DNA from: Pseudomonas sp. ANT_H12B
GTDB taxonomy: Bacteria > Pseudomonadota > Gammaproteobacteria > Pseudomonadales > Pseudomonadaceae
Assembly: GCF_008369325.1 (NCBI RefSeq)
Contig: NZ_VOBI01000001.1
Coordinates: forward strand, 248,001-312,000
Length of the DNA stretch: 64,000 nucleotides
Direction: 5' to 3'
Under the pieces are notes generated by a model. That model was not told the DNA's origin and did not search any database. It saw only the letters and a list, made by a program, of their open reading frames with translations. Positions 27,086 through 38,529 of the stretch are shown piece by piece (position 1 is the stretch's first letter; the number at the start of each line of letters is the position of its first letter). The position numbers and the translations under genes were made by a program.

Positions 27086-27892
27086 CTAGACGACTGCTCT
27101 AAACAGCATGTAAGCGGCAACCACGACGCAGATACTGGCAAAGCCGATTTGCAAGGCCCGGGCCGGTACTCGTGCGCAAAGCTTTCGGCCAATGATCATG
27201 CCGACGATGCTGGCGACGATGAATGCCACGCCCAGACCGTCGATTCGCACCCCGGCCTGAAACGCGCCGATCACGCCGATGGCGGAAATCAGGCTGATCA
27301 CCATCAACGACGTGGCGACGATTCCGCGCATCTGCACATCGGTCAGCTGCTTGAACGCCGGGACGATCAGGAAGCCGCCGCCCACCCCGAGCAGCCCGGA
27401 GACCACTCCGGTCACTGCGCCCAGTGCCGCGAGGGTCGCGGTGCATTTGGCGGTCCAGGAAAAACGCCCGGTCTGCTGATCGAGCATGCAGTTCTTCTGG
27501 CCCCAGTTGGCATGGCCATGGTCGCTCGGCCCTTCGTCCTGACGCTCACGTCGCAGCATCCGCCAGGCCACCATGACCATCAGCAGGCTGAACAGAATCA
27601 TCAGGATTTTTTCTGATAACTGATGAGCGAAGAAGATGCCCACCGGCGAAAAAATCGCCCCCAACAATGCGATCAGCAACGCTGCGCGATAGCGCACCAG
27701 ACCATGGCGCAAGCCGTCGATGGCACCGACGGCCGCCGCACTGCCCACCGCAAACAGTGCGACGGGCGCGGCCTGGGTCATGGTCAAACCCAGCCCCAGC
27801 ACCAGAGCCGGCACCGCAAGAATGCCGCCGCCGGCACCGGTCAAACCCAGCACAAGCCCCATCACCACGCCAAAAAAACTTGCCAGCAACAT
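27086..27892 (-). CDS. TauE/SafE family sulfite or anion exporter
   Basis: The 268-residue membrane protein has about eight hydrophobic segments and the family's two repeated Gly-rich motifs (GLTGAGGGILAVPAL near residue 17 and GLLGVGGGFLIVPAF near residue 165). TauE/SafE proteins export sulfite, sulfoacetate or related anions. A hydrophilic loop rich in His and Asp lies between the halves. It is transcribed away from an ETHE1/Blh-like hydrolase, a pairing seen in sulfide and persulfide detoxification loci, so sulfite export is a reasonable guess. A terminator-like hairpin stands directly before its start. Confidence 0.88.
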   Translation of the reverse strand: MLLASFFGVVMGLVLGLTGAGGGILAVPALVLGLGLTMTQAAPVALFAVGSAAAVGAIDGLRHGLVRYRAALLIALLGAIFSPVGIFFAHQLSEKILMILFSLLMVMVAWRMLRRERQDEGPSDHGHANWGQKNCMLDQQTGRFSWTAKCTATLAALGAVTGVVSGLLGVGGGFLIVPAFKQLTDVQMRGIVATSLMVISLISAIGVIGAFQAGVRIDGLGVAFIVASIVGMIIGRKLCARVPARALQIGFASICVVVAAYMLFRAVV

Positions 27893-27910
27893 AAACCACT
27901 CGTGATCTGC

Positions 27911-27933
27911 AAAAAAAAGCCGGGAGCGCCCGG
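27911..27933 (-). terminator. Terminator-like hairpin in tauE-like leader
   Basis: On the minus strand CCGGGCGCTCCCGG is followed by C and eight Ts, ending 19 bases before the ATG of the exporter gene. No minus-strand gene lies immediately upstream, so this may attenuate the exporter's own transcript. Confidence 0.5.
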
Positions 27934-28053
27934 TATCGATGACTGACAGGATAGAGCCCGCACAGCTTTTTTCATTAATTGAATAGATGCGGGCTGGTCA
28001 GCGCAGGGAAAATGAAACTACCCTCAAGGCTTGTCCAGAAAGAAACGGCCACC

Positions 28054-28917
28054 ATGCCCGCCTTGATTGAAGCTTTTTTAGACCCTGCCTCGTCGACCTT
28101 CAGCTACGTCATCTACGAGCACGATAGCGGGCACTGCGCCATCGTCGACCCGGTGCTCGACTACGACCCCGCCGCCGGGCGAACCTCCACCGTCCAGGCC
28201 GACAAGATAATCGCCTTCGTTCGCCAACATCAGCTGCAGGTGCAATGGCTGCTGGAAACCCACGCCCATGCCGATCACCTCTCCGCCGCACCGTATCTGC
28301 GTCGGGAACTGGGTGGCAAGATTGCGATTGGTCAGTCGATCAGCAAGGTTCAGGGCGTGTTCAAGACCTTGTTCAATCTTGAGCCGGAATTTCGCAGTGA
28401 CGGTTCACAGTTCGACCATCTGTTCGCGCCGGACGAATCGTTCCGGATCGGCAACCTCAAGGCTACGGCCCTGCATGTTCCCGGCCACACGCCAGCGGAC
28501 ATGGCCTATCTGATCGACAGCGATGTGATTCTGGTGGGCGATACGCTGTTCATGCCGGACGTGGGCACCGCGCGCTGCGACTTTCCTGGCGGCAACGCCA
28601 ACCAGATGTTTGCTTCGATTCGCAAACTGCTGGCCTTCCCTGCCAGCGTGCGACTCTATGTCTGCCATGATTACCCGCCTGAGGGTCGTGAACCGCAGTG
28701 CATGAGCACGGTGGGCGAACAGCGCAAAAGCAACATTCACATGCATGATGGCATCGACGAAACCGCGTTCGTCGCCATGCGCACCCAGCGCGATGCGGGG
28801 TTGGGCATGCCGACATTGTTGCTGCCAGCGATTCAGGTGAATGTGCGGGCGGGGAATTTGCCGCCGGCCGAGGACAACGGCGTCACGTACCTGAAAATCC
28901 CCCTGAATAAACTCTGA
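28054..28917 (+). CDS. MBL-fold hydrolase, ETHE1/Blh-like persulfide dioxygenase
   Basis: The 287-residue protein has the glyoxalase II-like metallo-beta-lactamase fold. The metal motif is LLETHAHADHLSAAPYLR (HxHxDH, about residue 70), with later ligands in VPGHTPADM, LVGDTLF and VCHDYPP. The pattern, with one iron site and the C-terminal YVCHDYPPxGRE, fits the persulfide dioxygenase/Blh subgroup that oxidises glutathione persulfide to sulfite. The adjacent divergent TauE/SafE exporter would remove sulfite. The start at MPALIEAF is preferred by family length; an ATG 14 codons upstream has a better ribosome-binding site and is possible. Confidence 0.85.
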   Translation: MPALIEAFLDPASSTFSYVIYEHDSGHCAIVDPVLDYDPAAGRTSTVQADKIIAFVRQHQLQVQWLLETHAHADHLSAAPYLRRELGGKIAIGQSISKVQGVFKTLFNLEPEFRSDGSQFDHLFAPDESFRIGNLKATALHVPGHTPADMAYLIDSDVILVGDTLFMPDVGTARCDFPGGNANQMFASIRKLLAFPASVRLYVCHDYPPEGREPQCMSTVGEQRKSNIHMHDGIDETAFVAMRTQRDAGLGMPTLLLPAIQVNVRAGNLPPAEDNGVTYLKIPLNKL

Positions 28918-30837
<1,920 letters not shown>

Positions 30838-30838
30838 C

Positions 30839-31897
30839 ATGAACGACCACAACACTAATATCGAGTTGGAAACCGCCATGACTACAACCACCATGACCAT
30901 GATCCAGGCCCTGCGCTCGGCCATGGACGTGATGCTTGAGCGTGACGACAATGTCGTGGTCTTCGGCCAGGACGTCGGCTACTTCGGCGGCGTGTTCCGT
31001 TGCACCGAAGGCCTGCAGAACAAGTACGGCACCTCCCGGGTGTTCGATGCGCCGATTTCCGAAAGCGGCATCGTCGGCGTCGCAGTCGGTATGGGCGCCT
31101 ACGGTCTGCGCCCGGTGGCCGAGATCCAGTTCGCCGATTACGTGTACCCGGCGTCGGACCAGATCATTTCCGAAGCTGCCCGCCTGCGTTATCGCTCGGC
31201 CGGCGAGTTCACCGCGCCGATGACCCTGCGCATGCCTTGCGGCGGCGGCATCTACGGCGGCCAGACCCACAGCCAAAGTATTGAGGCGATGTTCACTCAG
31301 GTCTGCGGTCTGCGCACGGTCATGCCGTCCAACCCTTACGATGCCAAAGGCTTGCTGATCGCCTCCATCGAAAACGATGACCCGGTGATCTTCCTTGAGC
31401 CAAAACGCCTGTACAACGGCCCGTTCGACGGCCATCACGACCGTCCGGTAACCCCATGGTCGAAACACCCGGCCGCGCAAGTGCCGGACGGTTACTACAC
31501 CGTGCCGCTGGACGTCGCCGCCATCGCGCGTCCGGGCAAGGACGTGACCATCCTGACTTACGGCACCACGGTTTACGTGTCGCAAGTCGCTGCCGAAGAA
31601 ACCGGGATAGACGCTGAAGTCATCGACCTGCGCAGCCTGTGGCCGCTGGACCTGGACACCATCGTCAAGTCGGTGAAGAAAACCGGTCGTTGCGTGATCG
31701 TTCACGAAGCGACCCGCACTTGCGGTTTCGGCGCCGAACTGGTCGCCCTGGTGCAAGAGCATTGCTTCCACTACCTGGAAGCGCCTATCGAGCGCGTCAC
31801 CGGTTGGGACACTCCCTACCCGCACGCACAAGAGTGGGCGTATTTCCCTGGCCCGACCCGAGTGGGCGCGGCTTTGCATCGGGTTATGGAGGTCTGA
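30839..31897 (+). CDS. bkdA2: Branched-chain 2-oxoacid dehydrogenase E1 beta
   Basis: The 352-residue transketolase-like beta subunit completes the E1 heterotetramer. Typical segments are VVVFGQDVGYFGGVFRCTEGL, ISESGIVGVAVGMGAYGL and LEAPIERVTGWDTPYP near the C-terminus. It begins 1 base after the bkdA1 stop. A second ATG 13 codons in (MTTTTMTMIQAL) is an alternative start. Expression is expected to be polycistronic with the other bkd genes under BkdR. Confidence 0.96.
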   Translation: MNDHNTNIELETAMTTTTMTMIQALRSAMDVMLERDDNVVVFGQDVGYFGGVFRCTEGLQNKYGTSRVFDAPISESGIVGVAVGMGAYGLRPVAEIQFADYVYPASDQIISEAARLRYRSAGEFTAPMTLRMPCGGGIYGGQTHSQSIEAMFTQVCGLRTVMPSNPYDAKGLLIASIENDDPVIFLEPKRLYNGPFDGHHDRPVTPWSKHPAAQVPDGYYTVPLDVAAIARPGKDVTILTYGTTVYVSQVAAEETGIDAEVIDLRSLWPLDLDTIVKSVKKTGRCVIVHEATRTCGFGAELVALVQEHCFHYLEAPIERVTGWDTPYPHAQEWAYFPGPTRVGAALHRVMEV

Positions 31898-33175
31898 ATG
31901 GGCACGCACGTTATTAAAATGCCGGACATTGGCGAAGGCATTGCAGAAGTTGAATTGTCGGTATGGCACGTCAAGGTCGGCGACATGGTCGTCGAAGATC
32001 AGGTATTGGCCGATGTGATGACCGACAAGGCGATGGTCGACATCCCGTCGCCGGTCCACGGCAAGGTGATTGCGCTGGGCGGAGTACCGGGCGAAGTCAT
32101 GGCCGTCGGCAGCATCCTGATCAGCATTGAAGTCGAAGGCGCGGGCAACGTTAAAGAGTCGGCTCAGTCGGCGGCCGCTACTGTGAAAGAAGCACCGGTT
32201 GCGGCGCCAAAAGTTGCAGCCGCTGCTGAAAGCAAACCGGTTGCTGCAGCAGCGCCACGAGCTGCCGTGTGCCAAGGCCCGATGGTCGCTCGCGAAGCCG
32301 ATGAGCGTCCGCTGGCCTCCCCGGCCGTGCGTAAGCATGCGCTGGACCTCGGCATCCAGTTGCGGCTGGTGCGTGGCACCGGCCCTGCCGGTCGCGTTCT
32401 GCACGAAGATCTGGACGCTTATCTGGCACAGGGTCAGCAGACGCAATCCACCGTCGCTGTCGCTTACGCCCAACGTAACGACGAAGAACAAATCCCGGTT
32501 ATCGGCATGCGCCGCAAGATTGCCCAGCGCATGCAGGACGCCACTCAGCGCGCCGCACACTTCAGTTACGTCGAAGAAATCGACGTCACCGCCGTGGAAG
32601 AACTGCGCGCTCACCTGAACGAAAAACACGGCACTACACGCGGAAAACTGACCTTGCTGCCGTTCCTGGTTCGCGCACTGGTCGTTGCGCTTCGGGACTT
32701 CCCGCAGATCAACGCCCGTTACGACGACGAAGCCCAGGTCATCACTCGCCTCGGCGCGGTGCATGTGGGCGTCGCCACGCAAGCCGACATCGGTTTGATG
32801 GTGCCGGTGGTCCGTCACGCCGAAACCCGCAGCCTGTGGGACAGCGCCGCCGAAATCTCCCGTCTGGCCACCGCTGCCCGCAATGGCAAGGCCAGCCGCG
32901 ATGAGCTCTCCGGCTCGACCATCACCCTCACCAGCCTCGGCGCGTTGGGCGGCATCGTCAGCACGCCAGTGTTGAACCTGCCGGAAGTTGCAATCGTCGG
33001 CGTCAACAAAATCGTCGAACGCCCGATGGTCGTCAAAGGCCAGATCGTGATTCGCAAGATGATGAACCTCTCCAGCTCCTTCGATCACCGCGTGGTCGAT
33101 GGCATGGACGCGGCGCAATTCATCCAGGCCATCCGTGGCTTGCTCGAACAACCCGCTACTTTGTTTGTGGAGTAG
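31898..33175 (+). CDS. bkdB: Branched-chain 2-oxoacid dehydrogenase E2 (lipoamide acyltransferase)
   Basis: The 425-residue E2 core has a single lipoyl domain (residues 1-80) with the modified Lys in [14 protein letters not shown]. An Ala/Pro-rich linker, an E3-binding domain ([14 protein letters not shown] to GRVLHEDL, about 145-180) and the catalytic acyltransferase domain with DHRVVDG (His and Asp, about 390) follow. The ATG directly follows the bkdA2 stop. It transfers the branched acyl group to CoA and forms the structural core of the complex. Confidence 0.97.
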   Translation: MGTHVIKMPDIGEGIAEVELSVWHVKVGDMVVEDQVLADVMTDKAMVDIPSPVHGKVIALGGVPGEVMAVGSILISIEVEGAGNVKESAQSAAATVKEAPVAAPKVAAAAESKPVAAAAPRAAVCQGPMVAREADERPLASPAVRKHALDLGIQLRLVRGTGPAGRVLHEDLDAYLAQGQQTQSTVAVAYAQRNDEEQIPVIGMRRKIAQRMQDATQRAAHFSYVEEIDVTAVEELRAHLNEKHGTTRGKLTLLPFLVRALVVALRDFPQINARYDDEAQVITRLGAVHVGVATQADIGLMVPVVRHAETRSLWDSAAEISRLATAARNGKASRDELSGSTITLTSLGALGGIVSTPVLNLPEVAIVGVNKIVERPMVVKGQIVIRKMMNLSSSFDHRVVDGMDAAQFIQAIRGLLEQPATLFVE

Positions 33176-33178
33176 GTC

Positions 33179-34564
33179 ATGCAACAGACTTTGAACACCA
33201 CGCTGCTGATCATCGGCGGCGGCCCCGGCGGTTATGTGACGGCGATCCGTGCCGGTCAACTGGGCATTTCGACCATTCTGGTTGAAGGCGAATCACTAGG
33301 CGGCACGTGCCTGAACATCGGCTGCATTCCGTCCAAGGCGTTGATCCACGTCGCCGAACAGTTCCACCAGACGCAGCATCACAGCCAACACTCGGCCCTG
33401 GGAATCAGCGTTTCCGCGCCGACGCTCGACATCAGCAAGAGCGTCGAGTGGAAGGACGGCATTGTTGATCGCCTGACCACCGGCGTCTCGGCGCTGCTGA
33501 AAAAGAACAAAGTCCAGGTCATTCAAGGCTGGGCCAACGTCATCGACGGTAAAACCGTCGACGTCGGCGACACGCGCATTCAGTGTGAGCACCTGGTGCT
33601 GGCCACCGGTTCAAAAAGCGTGAACCTGCCGATGCTGCCGATTGGCGGCCCGATCATCTCCTCCACCGAAGCCCTGGCACCGACCTCCGTGCCAAAACGG
33701 CTGGTCGTGGTTGGCGGCGGTTATATCGGTCTGGAACTGGGGATTGCCTATCGCAAACTCGGCGCCGACGTCAGCGTGGTCGAGGCTCAGGATCGCATCC
33801 TGCCGGCCTACGACGCCGAACTGACCCAGCCTGTGCACGACGAACTTAAAAAACTTGGCGTAAAGCTTTACTTGAAGCACAGCGTCGAAGCTTTTGATTC
33901 ACAAGGAAATATCCTGCAAGTTCGTGACCCGAACGGTGACACGCTGAACGTGGAAACCGATCAGGTACTGGTGGCCGTCGGCCGCAAACCGAACACTCAG
34001 GGCTGGAACCTCGAAGCGCTGAACCTGGACATGAACGGTTCGGCGATCAAGATCGACAACCGCTGCCAGACCAGCATGCGCAACGTGTATGCCATCGGCG
34101 ACCTCAGTGGCGAACCGATGCTCGCGCACCGGGCCATGGCTCAGGGCGAGATGGTTGCCGAACTGATCAGCGGTAAATCCCGTGAGTTCAACCCGACCGC
34201 CATCGCCGCCGTGTGCTTTACCGACCCGGAACTGGTGGTGGTCGGCAAGACACCGGACGACGTCAAGGCGGCGGGTCTGGACTGCATCGTTTCCAGCTTC
34301 CCGTTCGCCGCCAATGGCCGGGCGATGACTCTGGAGTCGAAAAGCGGCTTCGTGCGGGTCGTGGCTCGTCGCGATAATCATGTGATTGTCGGCTGGCAAG
34401 CAGTGGGTGTGGGCGTTTCGGAATTGTCGACAGCGTTCGGCCAGAGCCTGGAAATGGGCGCCCGGCTGGAAGACATCGCCGGCACGATCCATGCGCATCC
34501 GACCTTGGGCGAAGCTGTCCAGGAAGCGGCGCTGCGAGCTTTGGGCCACGCGTTGCACCTGTAA
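33179..34564 (+). CDS. lpdV: Dihydrolipoamide dehydrogenase, Val-specific (E3)
   Basis: The 461-residue flavoprotein reoxidises lipoamide of the branched-chain complex. It shows the FAD motif [18 protein letters not shown], the redox disulfide CLNIGC (about residues 45-50), the NAD motif [12 protein letters not shown] and the C-terminal His-Glu pair [12 protein letters not shown]. It starts 3 bases after bkdB and ends the operon. A nested palindromic repeat follows, which may define the 3' end of the bkd transcript. Confidence 0.97.
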   Translation: MQQTLNTTLLIIGGGPGGYVTAIRAGQLGISTILVEGESLGGTCLNIGCIPSKALIHVAEQFHQTQHHSQHSALGISVSAPTLDISKSVEWKDGIVDRLTTGVSALLKKNKVQVIQGWANVIDGKTVDVGDTRIQCEHLVLATGSKSVNLPMLPIGGPIISSTEALAPTSVPKRLVVVGGGYIGLELGIAYRKLGADVSVVEAQDRILPAYDAELTQPVHDELKKLGVKLYLKHSVEAFDSQGNILQVRDPNGDTLNVETDQVLVAVGRKPNTQGWNLEALNLDMNGSAIKIDNRCQTSMRNVYAIGDLSGEPMLAHRAMAQGEMVAELISGKSREFNPTAIAAVCFTDPELVVVGKTPDDVKAAGLDCIVSSFPFAANGRAMTLESKSGFVRVVARRDNHVIVGWQAVGVGVSELSTAFGQSLEMGARLEDIAGTIHAHPTLGEAVQEAALRALGHALHL

Positions 34565-34577
34565 CCACTACACCGCT

Positions 34578-34684
34578 GATCGTTCCCACGCTCTGCGTGG
34601 GAATGCAGCCCGGGACGCTCCGCGTTCCAACAGCGGACGCAGAGCGTCCATTGAGGCATTCCCACGCAGAGCGTAGGAACGATC
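34578..34684. repeat. Nested palindromic repeat, copy 2
   Basis: The arms GATCGTTCCCACGCTCTGCG and the near complement ending GGAACGATC enclose an inner GGGACGCTC.../...GAGCGTCC palindrome. It lies between lpdV and ilvE, a terminator-like position. Confidence 0.85.
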
Positions 34685-34794
34685 AACGTATTTGGGCTGC
34701 GAAACAGGCCCGGAATGAAGTATTGTTGTCCCCATCCAGAAAAACGTCAGAAGCCTTGAACCGTTTCGGCGGTTGTTAAGTGATAGAGGGTGTC

Positions 34795-35814
34795 ATGGGT
34801 AACGAAAGCATCAATTGGGACAAGTTGGGTTTTGACTACATCAAGACAGACAAGCGCTATCTGTCGCACTGGCGTAATGGCGAGTGGGACAAAGGCACCC
34901 TGACCGAAGACAATGTGCTGCACATCAGCGAAGGCTCCACTGCCCTTCACTATGGCCAGCAATGCTTCGAGGGCCTGAAGGCCTATCGTTGCAAGGACGG
35001 TTCGATCAACCTGTTCCGCCCGGATCAGAACGCCGCCCGCATGCAACGCAGCTGCGCGCGCCTGCTGATGCCACACGTGTCCACCGAGCAATTCATCGAA
35101 GCCTGCAAGGAAGTGGTCCGCGCTAACGAGCGTTTCATCCCGCCTTACGGCACCGGCGGTGCGCTGTATCTGCGCCCGTTCGTGATCGGCGTGGGTGACA
35201 ACATCGGCGTGCGCACCGCCCCCGAGTTCATCTTCTCGATCTTCTGCATCCCGGTCGGCGCCTACTTCAAGGGCGGCCTGACCCCGCACAACTTCCTGAT
35301 CTCCAGCTACGACCGCGCCGCCCCACAAGGCACCGGTGCAGCCAAGGTCGGTGGTAACTACGCCGCCAGCCTGATGCCGGGCTCCCAAGCCAAGAAAGCG
35401 CACTTCGCCGACTGCATCTACCTGGACCCGATGACCCACTCGAAAATCGAAGAAGTCGGCTCGGCCAACTTCTTCGGTATCACCGACGACAACAAGTTCG
35501 TCACGCCGAAGTCCCCTTCGGTGCTGCCGGGCATTACCCGTCTGTCGTTGATCGAGCTGGCAAAATCGCGTTTGGGCCTGGAAGTGATCGAAGGTGACGT
35601 GTTCATCGACAAGCTGTCCGACTTCAAAGAAGCCGGCGCTTGCGGTACTGCGGCCGTGATCACCCCGATCGGCGGCATCAGCTACAACGACAAACTGCAC
35701 GTGTTCCACAGCGAAACCGAAGTCGGCCCGATCACCCAGAAGCTCTACAAAGAGCTGACTGGCGTGCAGACCGGCGACATCGAAGCGCCAGCGGGTTGGA
35801 TCGTCAAGGTTTGA
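34795..35814 (+). CDS. ilvE: Branched-chain amino acid aminotransferase
   Basis: The 339-residue fold-type IV PLP enzyme transaminates Val, Leu and Ile to the keto acids used by the bkd complex. It has the PLP Lys in AAKVGGNYAASL (about 197), the VGSANFF motif and SVLPGITR. Length matches the long (type II) bacterial BCAT. The ATG with a GAGGG site is chosen over a GTG five codons upstream. It is separately transcribed from bkd and ends at a strong bidirectional terminator. Its role in catabolism here fits the neighbouring operon, though the enzyme also serves biosynthesis. Confidence 0.95.
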   Translation: MGNESINWDKLGFDYIKTDKRYLSHWRNGEWDKGTLTEDNVLHISEGSTALHYGQQCFEGLKAYRCKDGSINLFRPDQNAARMQRSCARLLMPHVSTEQFIEACKEVVRANERFIPPYGTGGALYLRPFVIGVGDNIGVRTAPEFIFSIFCIPVGAYFKGGLTPHNFLISSYDRAAPQGTGAAKVGGNYAASLMPGSQAKKAHFADCIYLDPMTHSKIEEVGSANFFGITDDNKFVTPKSPSVLPGITRLSLIELAKSRLGLEVIEGDVFIDKLSDFKEAGACGTAAVITPIGGISYNDKLHVFHSETEVGPITQKLYKELTGVQTGDIEAPAGWIVKV

Positions 35815-35832
35815 TCCAGCGCTTCAGGCACT

Positions 35833-35874
35833 AAAAAAGCCCACCCCTCGCGAATGCGTCGGGTGGGCTTTTTG
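35833..35874. terminator. Bidirectional rho-independent terminator
   Basis: AAAAAAGCCCACCC and GGGTGGGCTTTTTG form a GC-rich stem flanked by A- and T-runs. It lies between the convergent ilvE and LysR genes and can serve both. Confidence 0.92.
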
Positions 35875-35914
35875 TTGGCCGGTCGTTTTTCAGCGCCGGT
35901 CACTTGCAGGCGAA

Positions 35915-36829
35915 TCACCCTGCGATCAATTGCCCCACCTGACCGGCATCCTCTTCGATCCGGGCAAACAACCACTCCACAAACACTCGTGTCTGCACCG
36001 TCACGTCGGGCGCGACACCGTAGTAATAACGCGGCAACGGCATTCGCAACTCGGGCAGCGGGCAGATCAGGCGACCGCTCGAAAGGTGGGTGCCCAGCAA
36101 AGAGGTCGGGCACAAGGCAATGCCCTGCCCTTCCACGGCGGCCTCAAGCACCCGGTGCATGTGGTCAAACTGCTGGGTGACCTGAGTGGCGGACTGGCCT
36201 TGACCAAAATGCAGGGCCCAGTTGTGCCAATCTTCGCGACGCGCCTTGACGGTCAGTAACGTGTGCCGGCTCAGGGACGCGAGGTCTTCAAGGGCCAGAC
36301 GCTCGATCAGCGAGGGTGCCGCGACCAGCAACAGTTCGTCTTCAAAGAGGGCTCGCGCCTCAATTGCCGGTGCCCAGTCGTCACGACCACGGCGAATGAC
36401 GATGTCGAACCCATCGCGCGAATGATCCGGTGCCTGGGTTTGGGTCATCACTTGCGGCTTGATGTCCGGGTGCTGCGCAATGAAATCCTCCAGCCTGGGC
36501 GCTAGCCACAGCATCGCAAAGGATGGGCGGACATTGATATTCACGGTCGGCAGCGAGGCGTGCTGCTTGAGTTCAGCCGCGGCGCTGGCGATCTGCGCCA
36601 GCCCGGCACTGACCTGCTCATAAAAGCGCTGACCGGCCGGCGTCAGCACCGATTGACGGACACGCCGCTCGAACAGCAGCACACCCACGTGTTCCTCCAG
36701 CAATTTGATGTGCCGGCTGACGGCACTGTGACTGACATGCAGCTCTTCGGCCGCCAGGCTGAAACTCTGATGGCGAGCAGCAACAGCGAAGGCGCGAACA
36801 GCATTAAGCGGCGGTAGTGGATTTATCAT
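35915..36829 (-). CDS. LysR family regulator (GcvA-like)
   Basis: The 304-residue regulator has the N-terminal winged helix MINPLPPLNAVRAFAVAARH with the recognition region LAAEELHVSHSAVSRHIKLLEEHVG, and a substrate-binding effector domain from about residue 90. The PLNALRAF-type start is typical of the GcvA/AmpR branch. It is divergent from a LysE-type exporter gene (106 bases), which it probably controls. The inducer is unknown. Confidence 0.9.
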   Translation of the reverse strand: MINPLPPLNAVRAFAVAARHQSFSLAAEELHVSHSAVSRHIKLLEEHVGVLLFERRVRQSVLTPAGQRFYEQVSAGLAQIASAAAELKQHASLPTVNINVRPSFAMLWLAPRLEDFIAQHPDIKPQVMTQTQAPDHSRDGFDIVIRRGRDDWAPAIEARALFEDELLLVAAPSLIERLALEDLASLSRHTLLTVKARREDWHNWALHFGQGQSATQVTQQFDHMHRVLEAAVEGQGIALCPTSLLGTHLSSGRLICPLPELRMPLPRYYYGVAPDVTVQTRVFVEWLFARIEEDAGQVGQLIAG

Positions 36830-36934
36830 GCGTCTAATTTAGTCACATATGCAGCGCAATTAAAGCGTTTGTCACGCCCACGTCGTCACGCCAATCTGCT
36901 CGCACGCAGCCAGCGCCACCTGACGGAGCAAGAC

Positions 36935-37543
36935 ATGAACAGCTACGGACTCTTTCTACTATTTGCCACCCTGACCATTTTGAGTCCGGGACCTGGCGTG
37001 GTCCTGACCCTGTCCAACGCGGTGCGCCATGGCTGGACCGGAGCAGTGCCGGGCATTTTGGGGATCGCGTCGGGAGCGTTTATCGTCGCCGCCATCAGCG
37101 CCACCAGTGTCGGCCTGATCCTCAGCACCTCCGCCAACGCCTTTACCGCGTTGAAATACGCAGGTGCCGCCTATTTGTTGTACCTGGGTTACAAAAGCTG
37201 GTGCTCGGCAGGTTTCAGCACGCGACTTGAAACGCGCCCCTCAAAACCGGGCTACCGCTTCCTTGAAGCGGCTTCGATGCAATTTTTGAACCCCAAGGCC
37301 GTGTTTTTCTTTCTGGCGGTGTTCCCGCAATTCATCGACACCTCAGCACACTTCTCCACCCAGTTTTTCAAACTGGTCGCCTCCTATGGCGTACTGGTGA
37401 TCCTCGTGCATGGCAGCTATGCCTTGCTCGCCAATGCCGCCAAAGGCTGGTTGTCGAGCCCGAAGGGTTCCTGGCTGGCGGCGAAAGTCTCGGGCGTGAC
37501 TTTCGCCGGTTTCGGCGTGCTGATGGCCTCGGCCAGTCGCTAA
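36935..37543 (+). CDS. LysE family amino acid exporter
   Basis: The 202-residue membrane protein has about six hydrophobic segments and the RhtB/LysE signature (ILSPGPGVVLTLSNAVRHGW at residues 14-33, then GILGIASG; FLEAASMQFLNPKAVFFFLAVFPQF in the middle). It exports amino acids or related compounds. The start follows ACGGAG; a 22-codon extension upstream is rejected. It is divergent from a LysR gene, the common regulator-exporter layout. Confidence 0.92.
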   Translation: MNSYGLFLLFATLTILSPGPGVVLTLSNAVRHGWTGAVPGILGIASGAFIVAAISATSVGLILSTSANAFTALKYAGAAYLLYLGYKSWCSAGFSTRLETRPSKPGYRFLEAASMQFLNPKAVFFFLAVFPQFIDTSAHFSTQFFKLVASYGVLVILVHGSYALLANAAKGWLSSPKGSWLAAKVSGVTFAGFGVLMASASR

Positions 37544-37769
37544 GGAGCAGAACCGGGCGGGGTTTTTCATTAGAGTCCTAATGACAACATTTGCGGTCAT
37601 AACGACATCGCCTGCAACTAGTCAAAATAACCACACTATCTTTCAAACGCCCTGTTTACGCAGCGCTTGCACCTGGCCCGAAACTTGACTGCAAACATTC
37701 CGCTTTTCAAACGTTATCCCGTCATCGACTGATGTCGATCCGGCTAATTTCAGAAAAAAGGAATGCCCC

Positions 37770-38513
37770 ATGCACACTGTTTTCCAGGATCGTCTGGCCG
37801 TCGTCACCGGAGCAAGTTCAGGTATCGGCCTGGCAGTAACCGAACGACTGCTGTCCCAAGGCGCCCAAGTATTGGCAATGTCACGCCAGATCGGCGGACT
37901 GGGGGAATTGGCCGAGCGCTTTTCGACACGTTTGTCGTGGGTGGCCGGCGATGTCACTCAACCGGCTGATCTGGCTCGGTTGGCAAAGCAGGCTTCAACC
38001 ATCGGCCCAGTGAGTTACCTGGTGCCGAATGCAGGCATCGCGGAACTGGCTGATGGCCTTGATGTGTCGGCATTTGACCGGCAGTGGGCAGTCAACGGCG
38101 CGGGGGCGATCAATACACTCGCCAGCCTGCGCGGGCACTTGGCGGAATCCACCTCGGTCGTGTTTATCGGGACCTTTCTGGCGCAAGTGACCTTTCCCGG
38201 GCTGGCCGCCTATATCGCGTCAAAGGCCGCATTGATTGCCCATACGCGCACCCTCGCGGTGGAGCTGGCTCCCCTCGGCATTCGCATCAACACCGTGTCC
38301 CCTGGTCCCACCGCTACGCCTATCTGGTCGACGCTGGGATTGAAGAATGAAGAGCTGAACGAAGTTGCCAACGCAGTGAACCTGCGGTTGCTCGATGGTC
38401 AATTTCTTGAAGCGGGCGCCGTCGCCGATGTGATCCTGTTTCAGCTCGGCAACGGCGCACGTAACGTCTTTGGCCAGGACTGGGTCGTCGATAGCGGTTA
38501 CACACTCAGATAA
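37770..38513 (+). CDS. SDR family oxidoreductase
   Basis: The 247-residue short-chain dehydrogenase/reductase has TGASSGIGLAV (residues 12-22), NAGIAEL, the catalytic Tyr-Lys pair in AAYIASKAAL (about 150) and PGPTATPIW. An AAGGA site precedes the ATG. It is convergent with an ArsR-type regulator gene and close to a P450 gene. The three might form one oxidative unit, but the substrate cannot be deduced. Length is typical of classical SDRs. Confidence 0.92.
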   Translation: MHTVFQDRLAVVTGASSGIGLAVTERLLSQGAQVLAMSRQIGGLGELAERFSTRLSWVAGDVTQPADLARLAKQASTIGPVSYLVPNAGIAELADGLDVSAFDRQWAVNGAGAINTLASLRGHLAESTSVVFIGTFLAQVTFPGLAAYIASKAALIAHTRTLAVELAPLGIRINTVSPGPTATPIWSTLGLKNEELNEVANAVNLRLLDGQFLEAGAVADVILFQLGNGARNVFGQDWVVDSGYTLR

Positions 38514-38529
38514 TTAATAAAATTATATT

